A stretch of DNA of 41,317 bases from Thermoguttaceae bacterium (GTDB lineage: Bacteria > Planctomycetota > Planctomycetia > Pirellulales > Thermoguttaceae): the NCBI GenBank assembly GCA_017559825.1, contig JAFYQR010000047.1:1-41317 (forward strand), in the 5' to 3' direction. Shown here in pieces: positions 7,882-15,447 of this stretch. Each line of letters starts with the position of its first letter. Position 1 is the first letter of the stretch. The notes beneath the pieces are model-generated. The model made no database searches, was not told where the DNA came from, and was given only the letters and a program-made list of their open reading frames with translations. The translations under genes were made by a program, and so were the position numbers.

Positions 7882-8964
7882 TCAACGCTTGAACGAATAT
7901 TCGAAGAGCGGCTCTTCGCCGGGGACAACGATTCGCGTTTCGAAACCGGGCTTGTTTTCCTCGAAGTCGATTACGCGACCGCCGCGCGGAAGGTCGCCGT
8001 AAGTCTCGACGCCGGTTTTGCGACCGTAAGCCAACACGACGCCTTTATATTCGCCGACGTAGTCGTTGTTGTGCTCGTGTCCGACGAAAAGCGCTTCCAG
8101 GTCGCCTCGTTGAATCGCCGCCGCGACAAGGCCGCTGTTGACGCGCGGCGACGCCGGGTTCTCGCCGCGATTGCCGACAACGCCTTCCTTCGCTTTGTAC
8201 GTTTCGCCTTCCTTGTCGTGCAGCTCCCAAAACTCCGGCGTCGGAATGTGGAAGAACGCCGCCGACGGAACCGGCGCGCCGTTTTCCGCCTCCGCTTTTT
8301 CGCTTTCGCTCATGTACCAAGCGATTTGCGCCGGTTTGATCCAGTCGTACTCCCAAGAAACGACCTTCGAAAGGGCGTGAATGCGCGGGTTGTCGCTCAA
8401 ACGGCAGTACGTGTGCGAGTCGAAGAGCCAAACGCGGCGCTTCTCTTTCCCGTCCGCGCCGAGAATCGGAATGAAGCAGTTGCCGGCGCCGGGCAGCTCC
8501 GGAACGTCGCGCGTCATATTCAGCGGCGACTTCGAAAATTCGGCGTAATGCGCCTTCGCCGGAACCTTGCGCTCGTGGTCGTGGTTGCCGAGCGTGATCG
8601 CGAACGGAACGTTCGCCGCTTCAAACGGTTCGCAGACACGGCGCCAAGCCTCCGCGAAACCGCCTTCGATCGCCGTCGCGTCGAGCCACACGACGTCGCC
8701 GGTTACGATCGCCAAATCGGGTTTCGTTTCGACGAGGAGTTTGCGGACGTTTTCGAGCGTTTGCTCGGCGCGCTTGAGTCCGTCCGCGCAGTTGTAACCG
8801 AGGTGCAAGTCCGTTACCTGCAAGATTCGGAACCGACCGTCTTTAAAACGCATCGCCGGAGCGCGACCGGACGCCGCGCTTTCTTCGCCGACGGCGCGGC
8901 CCGCTTCCAACGCGAGGGGCGCCGCCAAAGCCGACGCTAAAAACGTTCGACGCGAAAAAGCCAT
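7882..8964 (-). CDS. Tat-exported calcineurin-like metallophosphoesterase
   Basis: This 360-residue protein has a twin-arginine signal (SRRTFLASALAAPLAL) and the ordered metal-binding blocks of the calcineurin-like phosphoesterase fold: QVTDLHLG (D52, H54), VTGDVVW, LGNHDHE, FFHIPTPEF and VGHEHNND. All dinuclear-metal ligands appear present. It resembles purple-acid-phosphatase-like or Icc-type exported enzymes; the natural substrate is not predictable. ATG 8964 follows AAGGAG at good spacing. The gene lies 97 bp after the small lipoprotein gene on the same strand and may be the third cistron of the DUF1559 operon, or use a weak TATATT promoter just upstream. Confidence 0.88.
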   Translation of the reverse strand: MAFSRRTFLASALAAPLALEAGRAVGEESAASGRAPAMRFKDGRFRILQVTDLHLGYNCADGLKRAEQTLENVRKLLVETKPDLAIVTGDVVWLDATAIEGGFAEAWRRVCEPFEAANVPFAITLGNHDHERKVPAKAHYAEFSKSPLNMTRDVPELPGAGNCFIPILGADGKEKRRVWLFDSHTYCRLSDNPRIHALSKVVSWEYDWIKPAQIAWYMSESEKAEAENGAPVPSAAFFHIPTPEFWELHDKEGETYKAKEGVVGNRGENPASPRVNSGLVAAAIQRGDLEALFVGHEHNNDYVGEYKGVVLAYGRKTGVETYGDLPRGGRVIDFEENKPGFETRIVVPGEEPLFEYSFKR

Positions 8965-9061
8965 TTTCTTCTCCTTATTAATATAACGACAAAAACGAAT
9001 AAAAGCCGCGCCGACGAGCGCTCGGGAAAACCGTCCCGAACCTCGAACGGCGCCGCCGCGA

Positions 9062-9514
9062 TCAGTCGATCAACTCGACCGCGATTTTTTTGTTCCCCTT
9101 GGCCGGGACTTCAAGCGTCAACGGCGTCGTTTCGGCGCTCGAGTATTGAACCGGCAACAGCTGTTCGTTCACCAGTTTGTCCTTGTCGTATTCGGGCGGA
9201 TCGCCGACGCCGTCGTCCCCTTGATCTTTCAGCCACTCGTCGAGCGTCATCCCGTCGATCGTTTGAACTTCTTTCTTCACGACGACTTTATACGAGCCCG
9301 GCAACGCGCCGTCGTTCGGACGGTCGGTCGTCAGAATAAATTTTCCCTCGGCGTCGGCGCGACCGGCCGCCAAGCTGTTCGGAACGTCGGTCGCCGAACG
9401 AAATTCCAACGTCGCGTCCGCGACCGGCTCGCCGTTGTACGTAACGACGCCCGCCGCCGGAACCAACTCGGCGCGCGACCCGTTTCGAGAACCGCCGCAA
9501 CCGGCGCAAATCAA
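9062..9514 (-). CDS. Small lipoprotein with transthyretin/carboxypeptidase-regulatory-like domain; start region frameshifted
   Basis: The open frame gives 150 residues beginning ICAGCGGS (a lipobox-like Cys), followed by a short beta-domain (GVVTYNGEPVADATLEF ... GSYKVVVKK) typical of regulatory-like folds. Such a protein encoded directly after a DUF1559 gene is a recurrent planctomycete arrangement. The listed start is TTG 9514, but the coding potential clearly goes on upstream in the same frame (KIAFFTACFAALICAGC), with no start codon before a stop. Two ATGs with a good AAGGAG (9558 and 9552) are in another frame, separated by an A6 run (complement 9544-9549). One extra A would give MKMKKIAFFTACFAALICAGC, an ideal lipoprotein signal. 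The real gene is therefore probably 9062-9558 with a frameshift or sequence error. Confidence 0.7.
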   Translation of the reverse strand: MICAGCGGSRNGSRAELVPAAGVVTYNGEPVADATLEFRSATDVPNSLAAGRADAEGKFILTTDRPNDGALPGSYKVVVKKEVQTIDGMTLDEWLKDQGDDGVGDPPEYDKDKLVNEQLLPVQYSSAETTPLTLEVPAKGNKKIAVELID

Positions 9515-9585
9515 CGCGGCGAAACACGCCGTAAAAAACGCGATTTTTTCATCTTCATCGCTCCTTTCTCAATCGTCGCAATCGC

Positions 9586-10722
9586 TTAGAGCGCAACCGT
9601 TTCGCCGCCGTTGATCGAGCCCATCGCGCCCCAAACGCCAAACGGGGACTTGCCGCTCATCGAGCGGTTCGTCTTGCCGGTTTCTTTAAACGGCAACTGC
9701 GCCGACAAGTCGCCGCAGTCGACCGTTTCGCTAATGAAGCGCGCCGAACCGTCCGCGAAAACGCCGTTGACGCCGCCCGTATGGTAGCTCGACGCAGTGC
9801 AGATCAGCGAGTCGGTCCAGGAAACGCCGCACGACGGGCCGTTCGGCGGCATAACCGTGTGGAAACGCGAGAAGTTCGGATAATACATCCCGAAAAGCGA
9901 ACCGGAACCGGCGCGCGTTTTCGCGGAATCGACGTATCGCCCGTTGTTGCCGACGAGCGTCATACAGTTCGATTTCGGGTTGCCGCCCCAAAGGTCGCCT
10001 TCGGCCCAACCGCTGCGAACTTGCGTGTCCGTATCGTCCGTGAAACGACCGCGCGGGCTCGTGCAACGTTCCGAAATAAGGATCGTGTTGCTCGTTCCGT
10101 CGGTGATCGCGGCGAGCGACGGGCAGGAGCCGCGCCCGTAACCGCCCAAATCGCTCTTCACCATCGAGAAAGCGGAACGACGGTTTTGCGGACAGTTGGC
10201 GTTCGTGTTGCGGCAGTCGTCGCGCCAACCGCGGCCGTTGATACCGTCCGCTTCGCTGAAGCGGTAACTCGTCGCGGCAAACGGTTTAGCGTAACCGGAT
10301 TCGGTGAAGCCGTTCGTAACGTTCCCGTCGGACGGGCAGCAGAGCGCGTCGATCACGCCAAGGAACGCTTCGCAGTTGTCGAACGGCTCGATTTCCCAAG
10401 GCCCGTATTCGCCGTTCCCGGACGCGAGAAGTTGATAACGCGCTTGCTGTTCGAAGTGCGGCAACATCCCGACGAACGGCGTGTAGTCGCGCGGTCGACG
10501 ACCGCCGAGTCCGAACCCCGACAAATGCCCGCAAGTGTCGGCGTAGTTTTGGATTGCGAGACCGAGTTGCTTCAAGTTGTTCGTGCATTGCATACGACGC
10601 GCCGCTTCGCGAGCCGCTTGCACCGCCGGAAGAAGAAGCCCGATCAAAATCCCGATAATCGCGATGACGACCAGAAGCTCGACTAAAGTAAAACCGCGAC
10701 GGGAAAGTCTGCCCCCCCCCAT
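9586..10722 (-). CDS. DUF1559 type IV pilin-like protein
   Basis: The N-terminus has a class III/type IV pilin signal: RRG then [19 protein letters not shown], with cleavage expected between G10 and F11 and Glu at mature position 5. It is followed by [21 protein letters not shown]. Near the C-terminus is the diagnostic H-x9-DG motif ([16 protein letters not shown]). DUF1559 proteins are abundant in Planctomycetota and are thought to be exported pseudopilin-like surface proteins; their roles are undefined. ATG 10722 lacks a ribosome binding site and sits directly on a G9 run. A better ATG (10751, preceded by AAAGGGACG) is out of frame by one base. The downstream lipoprotein gene follows about 30 bp later, so the two are co-transcribed. 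Confidence 0.9.
   Translation of the reverse strand: MGGGRLSRRGFTLVELLVVIAIIGILIGLLLPAVQAAREAARRMQCTNNLKQLGLAIQNYADTCGHLSGFGLGGRRPRDYTPFVGMLPHFEQQARYQLLASGNGEYGPWEIEPFDNCEAFLGVIDALCCPSDGNVTNGFTESGYAKPFAATSYRFSEADGINGRGWRDDCRNTNANCPQNRRSAFSMVKSDLGGYGRGSCPSLAAITDGTSNTILISERCTSPRGRFTDDTDTQVRSGWAEGDLWGGNPKSNCMTLVGNNGRYVDSAKTRAGSGSLFGMYYPNFSRFHTVMPPNGPSCGVSWTDSLICTASSYHTGGVNGVFADGSARFISETVDCGDLSAQLPFKETGKTNRSMSGKSPFGVWGAMGSINGGETVAL
10712..10720. repeat. Homopolymer C9/G9 tract at the DUF1559 start
   Basis: Nine consecutive C on the plus strand (G9 on the coding strand) overlap the start codon region of the DUF1559 gene. A tract of ten would fuse the upstream ATG with its good Shine-Dalgarno sequence to the pilin-like frame. 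This is the only homopolymer of this length that I noticed in a coding start in the window. Confidence 0.85.
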
Positions 10723-10881
10723 TTTGACGCCGAAAATACCGCGTTGGCCATTTACGTCCCTTTCGTGAAGAAACCGAACGCGCCGAACCGCCAACCTTTC
10801 GTCTAGAACGGCGGTCGGACGCGCTCCAATAAAATAAAATTAAACAACCGTTCGCAACGACGCGCGAACGCGTTAATTAAA

Positions 10882-10910
10882 ATTATAACCGCCGCGAAAA
10901 GCAAAGTCAA
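10882..10910 (-). promoter_or_regulatory. Sigma-70-type promoter of the DUF1559 operon
   Basis: Minus-strand TTGACT (10910-10905) and TATAAT (10887-10882) are spaced 17 bp apart. The expected start near 10875 gives a leader of about 125-150 nt before the DUF1559 coding region. It probably drives DUF1559, the lipoprotein and possibly the metallophosphoesterase. Confidence 0.75.
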
Positions 10911-11012
10911 GAAAATCTCGTCGTCCGCGTTTTTTTATTTTTATTATCGCCGCCGAAGCACCAAAAGCGCCGATAATTCCGATAATTCCGCCGGGTTCGC
11001 GCAAGAAACGCA

Positions 11013-11048
11013 AAACGCGCCGCCAAGTTTACCCTCGACGGCGCGTTT
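11013..11048 (-). terminator. Intrinsic terminator after the dihaem/SUMF1 gene
   Basis: AAACGCGCCG (11013-11022) pairs with CGGCGCGTTT (11039-11048). On the minus strand the stem is followed by a T-rich tail (TGCGTTTCTTG). It lies about 32 bp after the stop codon of the 1324-residue gene. Confidence 0.6.
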
Positions 11049-11079
11049 CGTTAGCGTTTTACGTCCAAGACGTTAAGCG

Positions 11080-14000
11080 TTATTTCGCCAAATCGTCTTC
11101 GCAAACGACGCGGAAACCGACGTTGTGAACCGGTTGCCAGCTTTGGTAATCGCGACGAACGCCGGAACGGCCCCACTTCGGACGGTCGTTCCAAGAACCG
11201 CCGCGCGCGACCTTCTTCGCTTCCGCCGACCCCGACTCGCGACCGTCCGCCGCGTTGTACGGGTACGCTTTGTAGTCGCTCGACGTCCACTCGGAAACGT
11301 TCCCGAGCATATCGTAGAGGCCCCACGGGTTCGGCGCGTACGACCCGACTTCGGTCGCGATCATCTGACCGTCGTTCACATTGTCGATTCGCGGAATGAA
11401 CGCCAGCCAGTCCGCCGGGTTCGCGACCGGTTGCGGATTGACGCCCGCGACGACGAAGCGTTTCGTCGTAACGTCGGCCAAGTTTTCGAATTTGCCGAAA
11501 TCGGCGTCGCCGTCGCCGTACCAAGCGGAGGTCGCGGAACCGGCGCGCGCGGCCCATTCCCACTCGGCTTCGGTCGGGAGACGGAATTTCTTACCGGTTT
11601 TCTCGCTCAACCAAGCGCAAAACGCCGTCGCTTGAGCTTGCGAAACGCGGATAACCGGTTGGTTCGGCAGGTTCGCCGGATACCCCGGGAGAACGTGGTC
11701 TTTATTCTGTTGGTCGATAAAGCGGCTGTCGTGCGTCGCGTCGAAGAGTTTGTACATCGCGTTCGTCGTTTCGGTCGTCGCCATCCAGAACGGCTTTTCG
11801 ATCGTAACGGCGGAGCGCGGGAACTCGTCCGCGAACCCGTTTTCGTCGCCCATCACGAACGAACCTGCCGGAATGCGCGCCATCTCAAACGCCAAGCCTT
11901 CTTCGAGCGCGACGGTCGCTTTTTGCGACGAAACGACGGAAACGGCGTATTCGCCGCCGTTCTTCGCGGCTTCGTTCGCGGCGGTCGAGGCGCCTTGCAT
12001 CGCCTTAGCCTTGGCGGCGTCGAACGGCCAGTTCGCGACTTCCGGCGCGGAGCGGTCGAGTTCCGGCAGTTCTTTCGGCGCGACGAACGCCGGGCGGTTC
12101 TTCTTCGCTTCGTCGTAATAATACGCGTCGGTTTCGAAGTTAAGGTCGTTGCCGGCGTAGAGTTTCTTCAGCTCGACATAGCGATCCGAAACGTTTTTGA
12201 CGTGTTGGCCCGTTCCGCGTTCCTTACCGGCTTCGACGATTTCCGTCCACGAACCGAAGTACGGAACGTTCAGGTCGATCCAGCAGTGGAGGCGGCGCCA
12301 CGCTTCTTCGTCGAGTTCGACGCCGTGGTGGCCCTTCTTCAACATTTGCACGAGTTCCGAAGTCGAGGAGTGGTATTCCATCGGCTTGAAGACGTAAGCG
12401 TCGCTTTCCGGGCCCGGCCGGCGGACGTAGCCGTGAAGCGCGTGGTAGGCGTTCGAGAAGTTGCGCGGGCCGCGGTCGACGTCGGCGAAGTTCGGCATGC
12501 CTTCTTCCGAACCGTCGTGGCAACCGACGCAGTACTTGTCGAGAACCGGTTGGACTTCGCCCTCGAACGAGAACGGACGTTCCGGCCCGTAGAACTCGGT
12601 CAAGTCGACCGGCGGCGTGTTGCGAGCGATCGTCGTTTGAGTCGGCGACACGTCGTTTTGCGTTTCGTGGCAGCCGATGCACGATTGGTTTTCGCCCGGC
12701 ATCCCGACGAACCAAGAACGCATCGTTTGGACGGCGGCGCCTTCCGCGTCGAGCGGTTGCAGAACGACCGGGGTGTTCGCCGGAATTTTGAACGACGCGC
12801 TCCCGTCTTCGTAGACCGGAACTTCGCCAAGTAGACGACGACCGTCCCAGCAGCTTTCGACGCCGAAAACGTCGTGGCCGCCGACGCCGCGGTAACCGTA
12901 GCTAACGGCGTAGACGCGCAGTTTTTTGACGGTCCCCTTCGGAACGTTCGGGAGACCTTGGCCGAAGTAAACGTCGGTGATGAAGACGTTCGAGTCTTTT
13001 TGTCCCGGGACGGTGCGGTCCGGAATCGTCGTCGGCTCGTCGGACGGAATCACCGCGAACGGCTCGAGAAGGTGATAGCCGGCTTCTTGGCGCAGACAGA
13101 CCATATTGTCGAACGCGTCGACGAGGTACAGGCCCCATGGGTCGGACGGTTTCATACGGCACGACACGAGGAAACGTTGGTCGTCGAGCGGATACGGGAA
13201 GAGGAACTTCGGCCAAGAGTTGTCGACGAGTTGGTCGATCGTAACGTTGGCCGGCGGATTGTCGCGACCCGGAATGCGTTGGATAACGCCGGTCGTTTCT
13301 TTACGCCCCTTGGCCGGGTCGAAGATCACCAGTTCGCCCTCGCGAGCGACGCCGTGGTGCCCGGTAACGATCCCGACAAATTTCGACGACTGCCCCGGAA
13401 GCGGCTTCGCGTAGAACAAGCTGTTCGGCCAATAGCCGCCGCTGCCGTAGTGTTCGACTTGGTTCGTGCCGTCCGGGTTCATCGTGAAGAGATAGCGCGA
13501 ATAATAGTGCGTAATGTCGACGTATTCCCAACGGAGGTAAAGGATGCGACCGTTCGGGAGAATCGTCGGGCACCAGTCTTGGTCTTGTTCGAACGTCAAT
13601 TGGCGAACCGTTTTGCCGTCCGCTTCGAGACGGTAAATGTTGCCGACGACGTCGGAACCGCCGATGCACGGAACGCCCATCATCGACGCGGTCGAAACGA
13701 AGAGCGTCGAACCGTCCGGAACGTAGCAGCCTTCGACGTTGTTGACGTCGCCGCCCATTTCCGGCGTTACTTGACGGAGCGAACCGTCTTCAAGGTTGCA
13801 TTCGAAAATCTGCCAAGACCCGGAGTCCGAAAGCGCGGTAACGAGGCAGCGATCGGCGTCCCAGTGGAGCGCGATATCGCCGATGAACGACTCTTTGCGC
13901 CCCTTCGTAATTTCCTTAAGCGGCGCTTTCATGTCGGCGACGCTGAGGAAAACGAGCGAGTCGTCGTATTTACCCTTGCCGCGCGACGCGTTCGAAATCC

Positions 14001-15054
14001 AGTTCGGCATTAACGCCGGATTCGTCGTTTTGCGGAGAAGAATGTTGTCGAACTCGAAGACCGGGTGCGCGAGCAAGACTTCGCGGCGGAACGCGTCGTA
14101 TTCTTTAGCGATTTCGACGATCTTCGCGGCGTCGGTTTTCTCGGCGGCGAAACGGTCGCGGAATTCTTCCCAACGCTCCATATACCCGGCTTCTTCAAAT
14201 TCGTCCGGGTAGTTCGCGATCATATCGTCGATGGCGAGACGCAGCGAGTCGAGGTTTTTGACCGCGAACGCGACGTCCGGGCCGAGTTTGTCCAATTCGG
14301 CTTCGACTTTGCGCGCGGCGCGCTTCGCGAGCCAATCGGCGCGTTCTTCTTCCGACGCGAAGAGTTTCGGGTCGTTCGGGTCGCCGAGAACTTGCAGTTC
14401 GACGACGGAGCCCCAGCTGTTCGCGGCGCTCTTCGCTTTGCCCGGCTCGCCCGCTTTGACGTTGTAGGTGCGCCAAAGTCGGAATTCGATCCAGTCGTAG
14501 GTTTGATCGTCGATCAAGCCGCCGTTCGCGCCTTCGTAAGACGTCATGTAGCCGCCGCCGTTGCCGCCGACGACTTTATCGCCGGAGGTGAAGTTCGGCG
14601 CTTCCGGGAATTTCGGTTGTTCGCCCGGTTTCGCGGCGTTGTTCGCGAGACGGATTTCAAAGTCTTGGTTTCCGCGAGCGTCGATGTTCCCGGTGAAAAC
14701 GCGAATCGCCGAGATCGAGCGCGGTTTGCCGAGGTAATAAACGACGCGAGACGGCGCCCCGTTCGTCGCGACGCGACCGTCGCCGCCGAGCGTCCCGGCG
14801 CCGCCGTCCGTCAAGTATCGCGGGGAGTCGACTTGGTCGGCGACGACAAGTTTCGCGCCCGGGAAGTCGAGCAAATTCAAATCCGCCAATTCGGCGATTT
14901 CGACCGACATTTCGCCGAAGGCCGCTTGGTTGTTCGCCCAACCTTTAACGACCGTTTGAACGTCGGCGGCGTTCGCGACGTTGGGCGCCGTCATTAATAA
15001 CGACGCGAGCAGAGCCGACGACGCGAGCGTCGCGACCGAAAATAATTTTTTCAT
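11080..15054 (-). CDS. Secreted HzsA-like dihaem propeller protein fused to a C-terminal SUMF1 domain
   Basis: This 1324-residue protein starts with a Sec signal peptide (KKLFSVATLASSALLASLLM, cleavage near ANA-AD). Residues about 50-230 look like a discoidin-type carbohydrate-binding domain (YLTDGGAGTLGGDG ... ISAIRVFTGNIDARG). A coiled region (about 230-310) and a TolB/PD40-like propeller (about 330-780; DGTLFVSTAS-like and PNGRILYLRWEYVD strands) follow. Two c-type haem sites come next: CIGCH (C792, C795, H796) and CVGCH (C842, C845, H846). The C-terminus (about 1050-1320) is a SUMF1 domain with RIPAGSFVMGDENG, LPTEAEWEWAARAG, NPWGLYDMLGNVSEWT and ARGGSWNDR, without FGE cysteines. The middle part resembles the hydrazine synthase alpha-subunit family, which also occurs in non-anammox planctomycetes. 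AAGGACG precedes the ATG. It is probably a periplasmic redox or binding protein; the reaction is unknown. Confidence 0.83.
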   Translation of the reverse strand: MKKLFSVATLASSALLASLLMTAPNVANAADVQTVVKGWANNQAAFGEMSVEIAELADLNLLDFPGAKLVVADQVDSPRYLTDGGAGTLGGDGRVATNGAPSRVVYYLGKPRSISAIRVFTGNIDARGNQDFEIRLANNAAKPGEQPKFPEAPNFTSGDKVVGGNGGGYMTSYEGANGGLIDDQTYDWIEFRLWRTYNVKAGEPGKAKSAANSWGSVVELQVLGDPNDPKLFASEEERADWLAKRAARKVEAELDKLGPDVAFAVKNLDSLRLAIDDMIANYPDEFEEAGYMERWEEFRDRFAAEKTDAAKIVEIAKEYDAFRREVLLAHPVFEFDNILLRKTTNPALMPNWISNASRGKGKYDDSLVFLSVADMKAPLKEITKGRKESFIGDIALHWDADRCLVTALSDSGSWQIFECNLEDGSLRQVTPEMGGDVNNVEGCYVPDGSTLFVSTASMMGVPCIGGSDVVGNIYRLEADGKTVRQLTFEQDQDWCPTILPNGRILYLRWEYVDITHYYSRYLFTMNPDGTNQVEHYGSGGYWPNSLFYAKPLPGQSSKFVGIVTGHHGVAREGELVIFDPAKGRKETTGVIQRIPGRDNPPANVTIDQLVDNSWPKFLFPYPLDDQRFLVSCRMKPSDPWGLYLVDAFDNMVCLRQEAGYHLLEPFAVIPSDEPTTIPDRTVPGQKDSNVFITDVYFGQGLPNVPKGTVKKLRVYAVSYGYRGVGGHDVFGVESCWDGRRLLGEVPVYEDGSASFKIPANTPVVLQPLDAEGAAVQTMRSWFVGMPGENQSCIGCHETQNDVSPTQTTIARNTPPVDLTEFYGPERPFSFEGEVQPVLDKYCVGCHDGSEEGMPNFADVDRGPRNFSNAYHALHGYVRRPGPESDAYVFKPMEYHSSTSELVQMLKKGHHGVELDEEAWRRLHCWIDLNVPYFGSWTEIVEAGKERGTGQHVKNVSDRYVELKKLYAGNDLNFETDAYYYDEAKKNRPAFVAPKELPELDRSAPEVANWPFDAAKAKAMQGASTAANEAAKNGGEYAVSVVSSQKATVALEEGLAFEMARIPAGSFVMGDENGFADEFPRSAVTIEKPFWMATTETTNAMYKLFDATHDSRFIDQQNKDHVLPGYPANLPNQPVIRVSQAQATAFCAWLSEKTGKKFRLPTEAEWEWAARAGSATSAWYGDGDADFGKFENLADVTTKRFVVAGVNPQPVANPADWLAFIPRIDNVNDGQMIATEVGSYAPNPWGLYDMLGNVSEWTSSDYKAYPYNAADGRESGSAEAKKVARGGSWNDRPKWGRSGVRRDYQSWQPVHNVGFRVVCEDDLAK

Positions 15055-15301
15055 AACTTGTTCGTCCTTAACGATTTCGACGCTTTTACCGTTCGATTCG
15101 AAGTTTGCCTCGCCGAGCGGCCCGCGTCCGTTGCGACCGACGCGCTCCGATTCTTGGAAAGATTGCGAAAACGCTCGCTATATCGAAGCGGAAAAAAAAT
15201 TTCGAACTTAATTCGCGATCTCCGACGTCGACGCCGAAAACGCGCTCGACGACGGTTCGAACGGAAACGTAAAACGTTACCTTCCGACTCGTCGCCGCTT
15301 C

Positions 15302-15331
15302 GATTATAGCGCCTCGCGTCGGGCGGAACAA
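15302..15331 (-). promoter_or_regulatory. Promoter of the dihaem/SUMF1 gene
   Basis: Minus-strand TTGTTC (15331-15326) and TATAAT (15307-15302) are spaced by 18 bp, giving a long leader of about 240 nt. The rest of the gene-free stretch 15055-15447 shows only an A8 run near 15192 and a short hairpin (CGACG/CGTCG near 15340) followed by T-runs on the plus strand. I recognise no gene there. Confidence 0.6.
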
Positions 15332-15447
15332 GCCTTGGCGACGTTTTTCGTCGACATTTTTTCCCTTTTTGTTGGAATTTTAACGTTTTCTCCGCCGTTT
15401 CGCCAAAACCGCCGACTTCCGCCGCCCGCTTATTCCGCCCATTCCGC

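Noticed and set aside
11080..15054. Evidence for anammox metabolism (hydrazine synthase)
   Set aside because: Only an HzsA-like fusion is present, without HzsB, HzsC or hydrazine dehydrogenase genes, and such homologues occur in non-anammox planctomycetes.
15335..15380. Plus-strand terminator-like hairpin followed by T-runs
   Set aside because: No plus-strand gene ends nearby. The stem is only about 5 bp, so it is probably chance in T-rich DNA.
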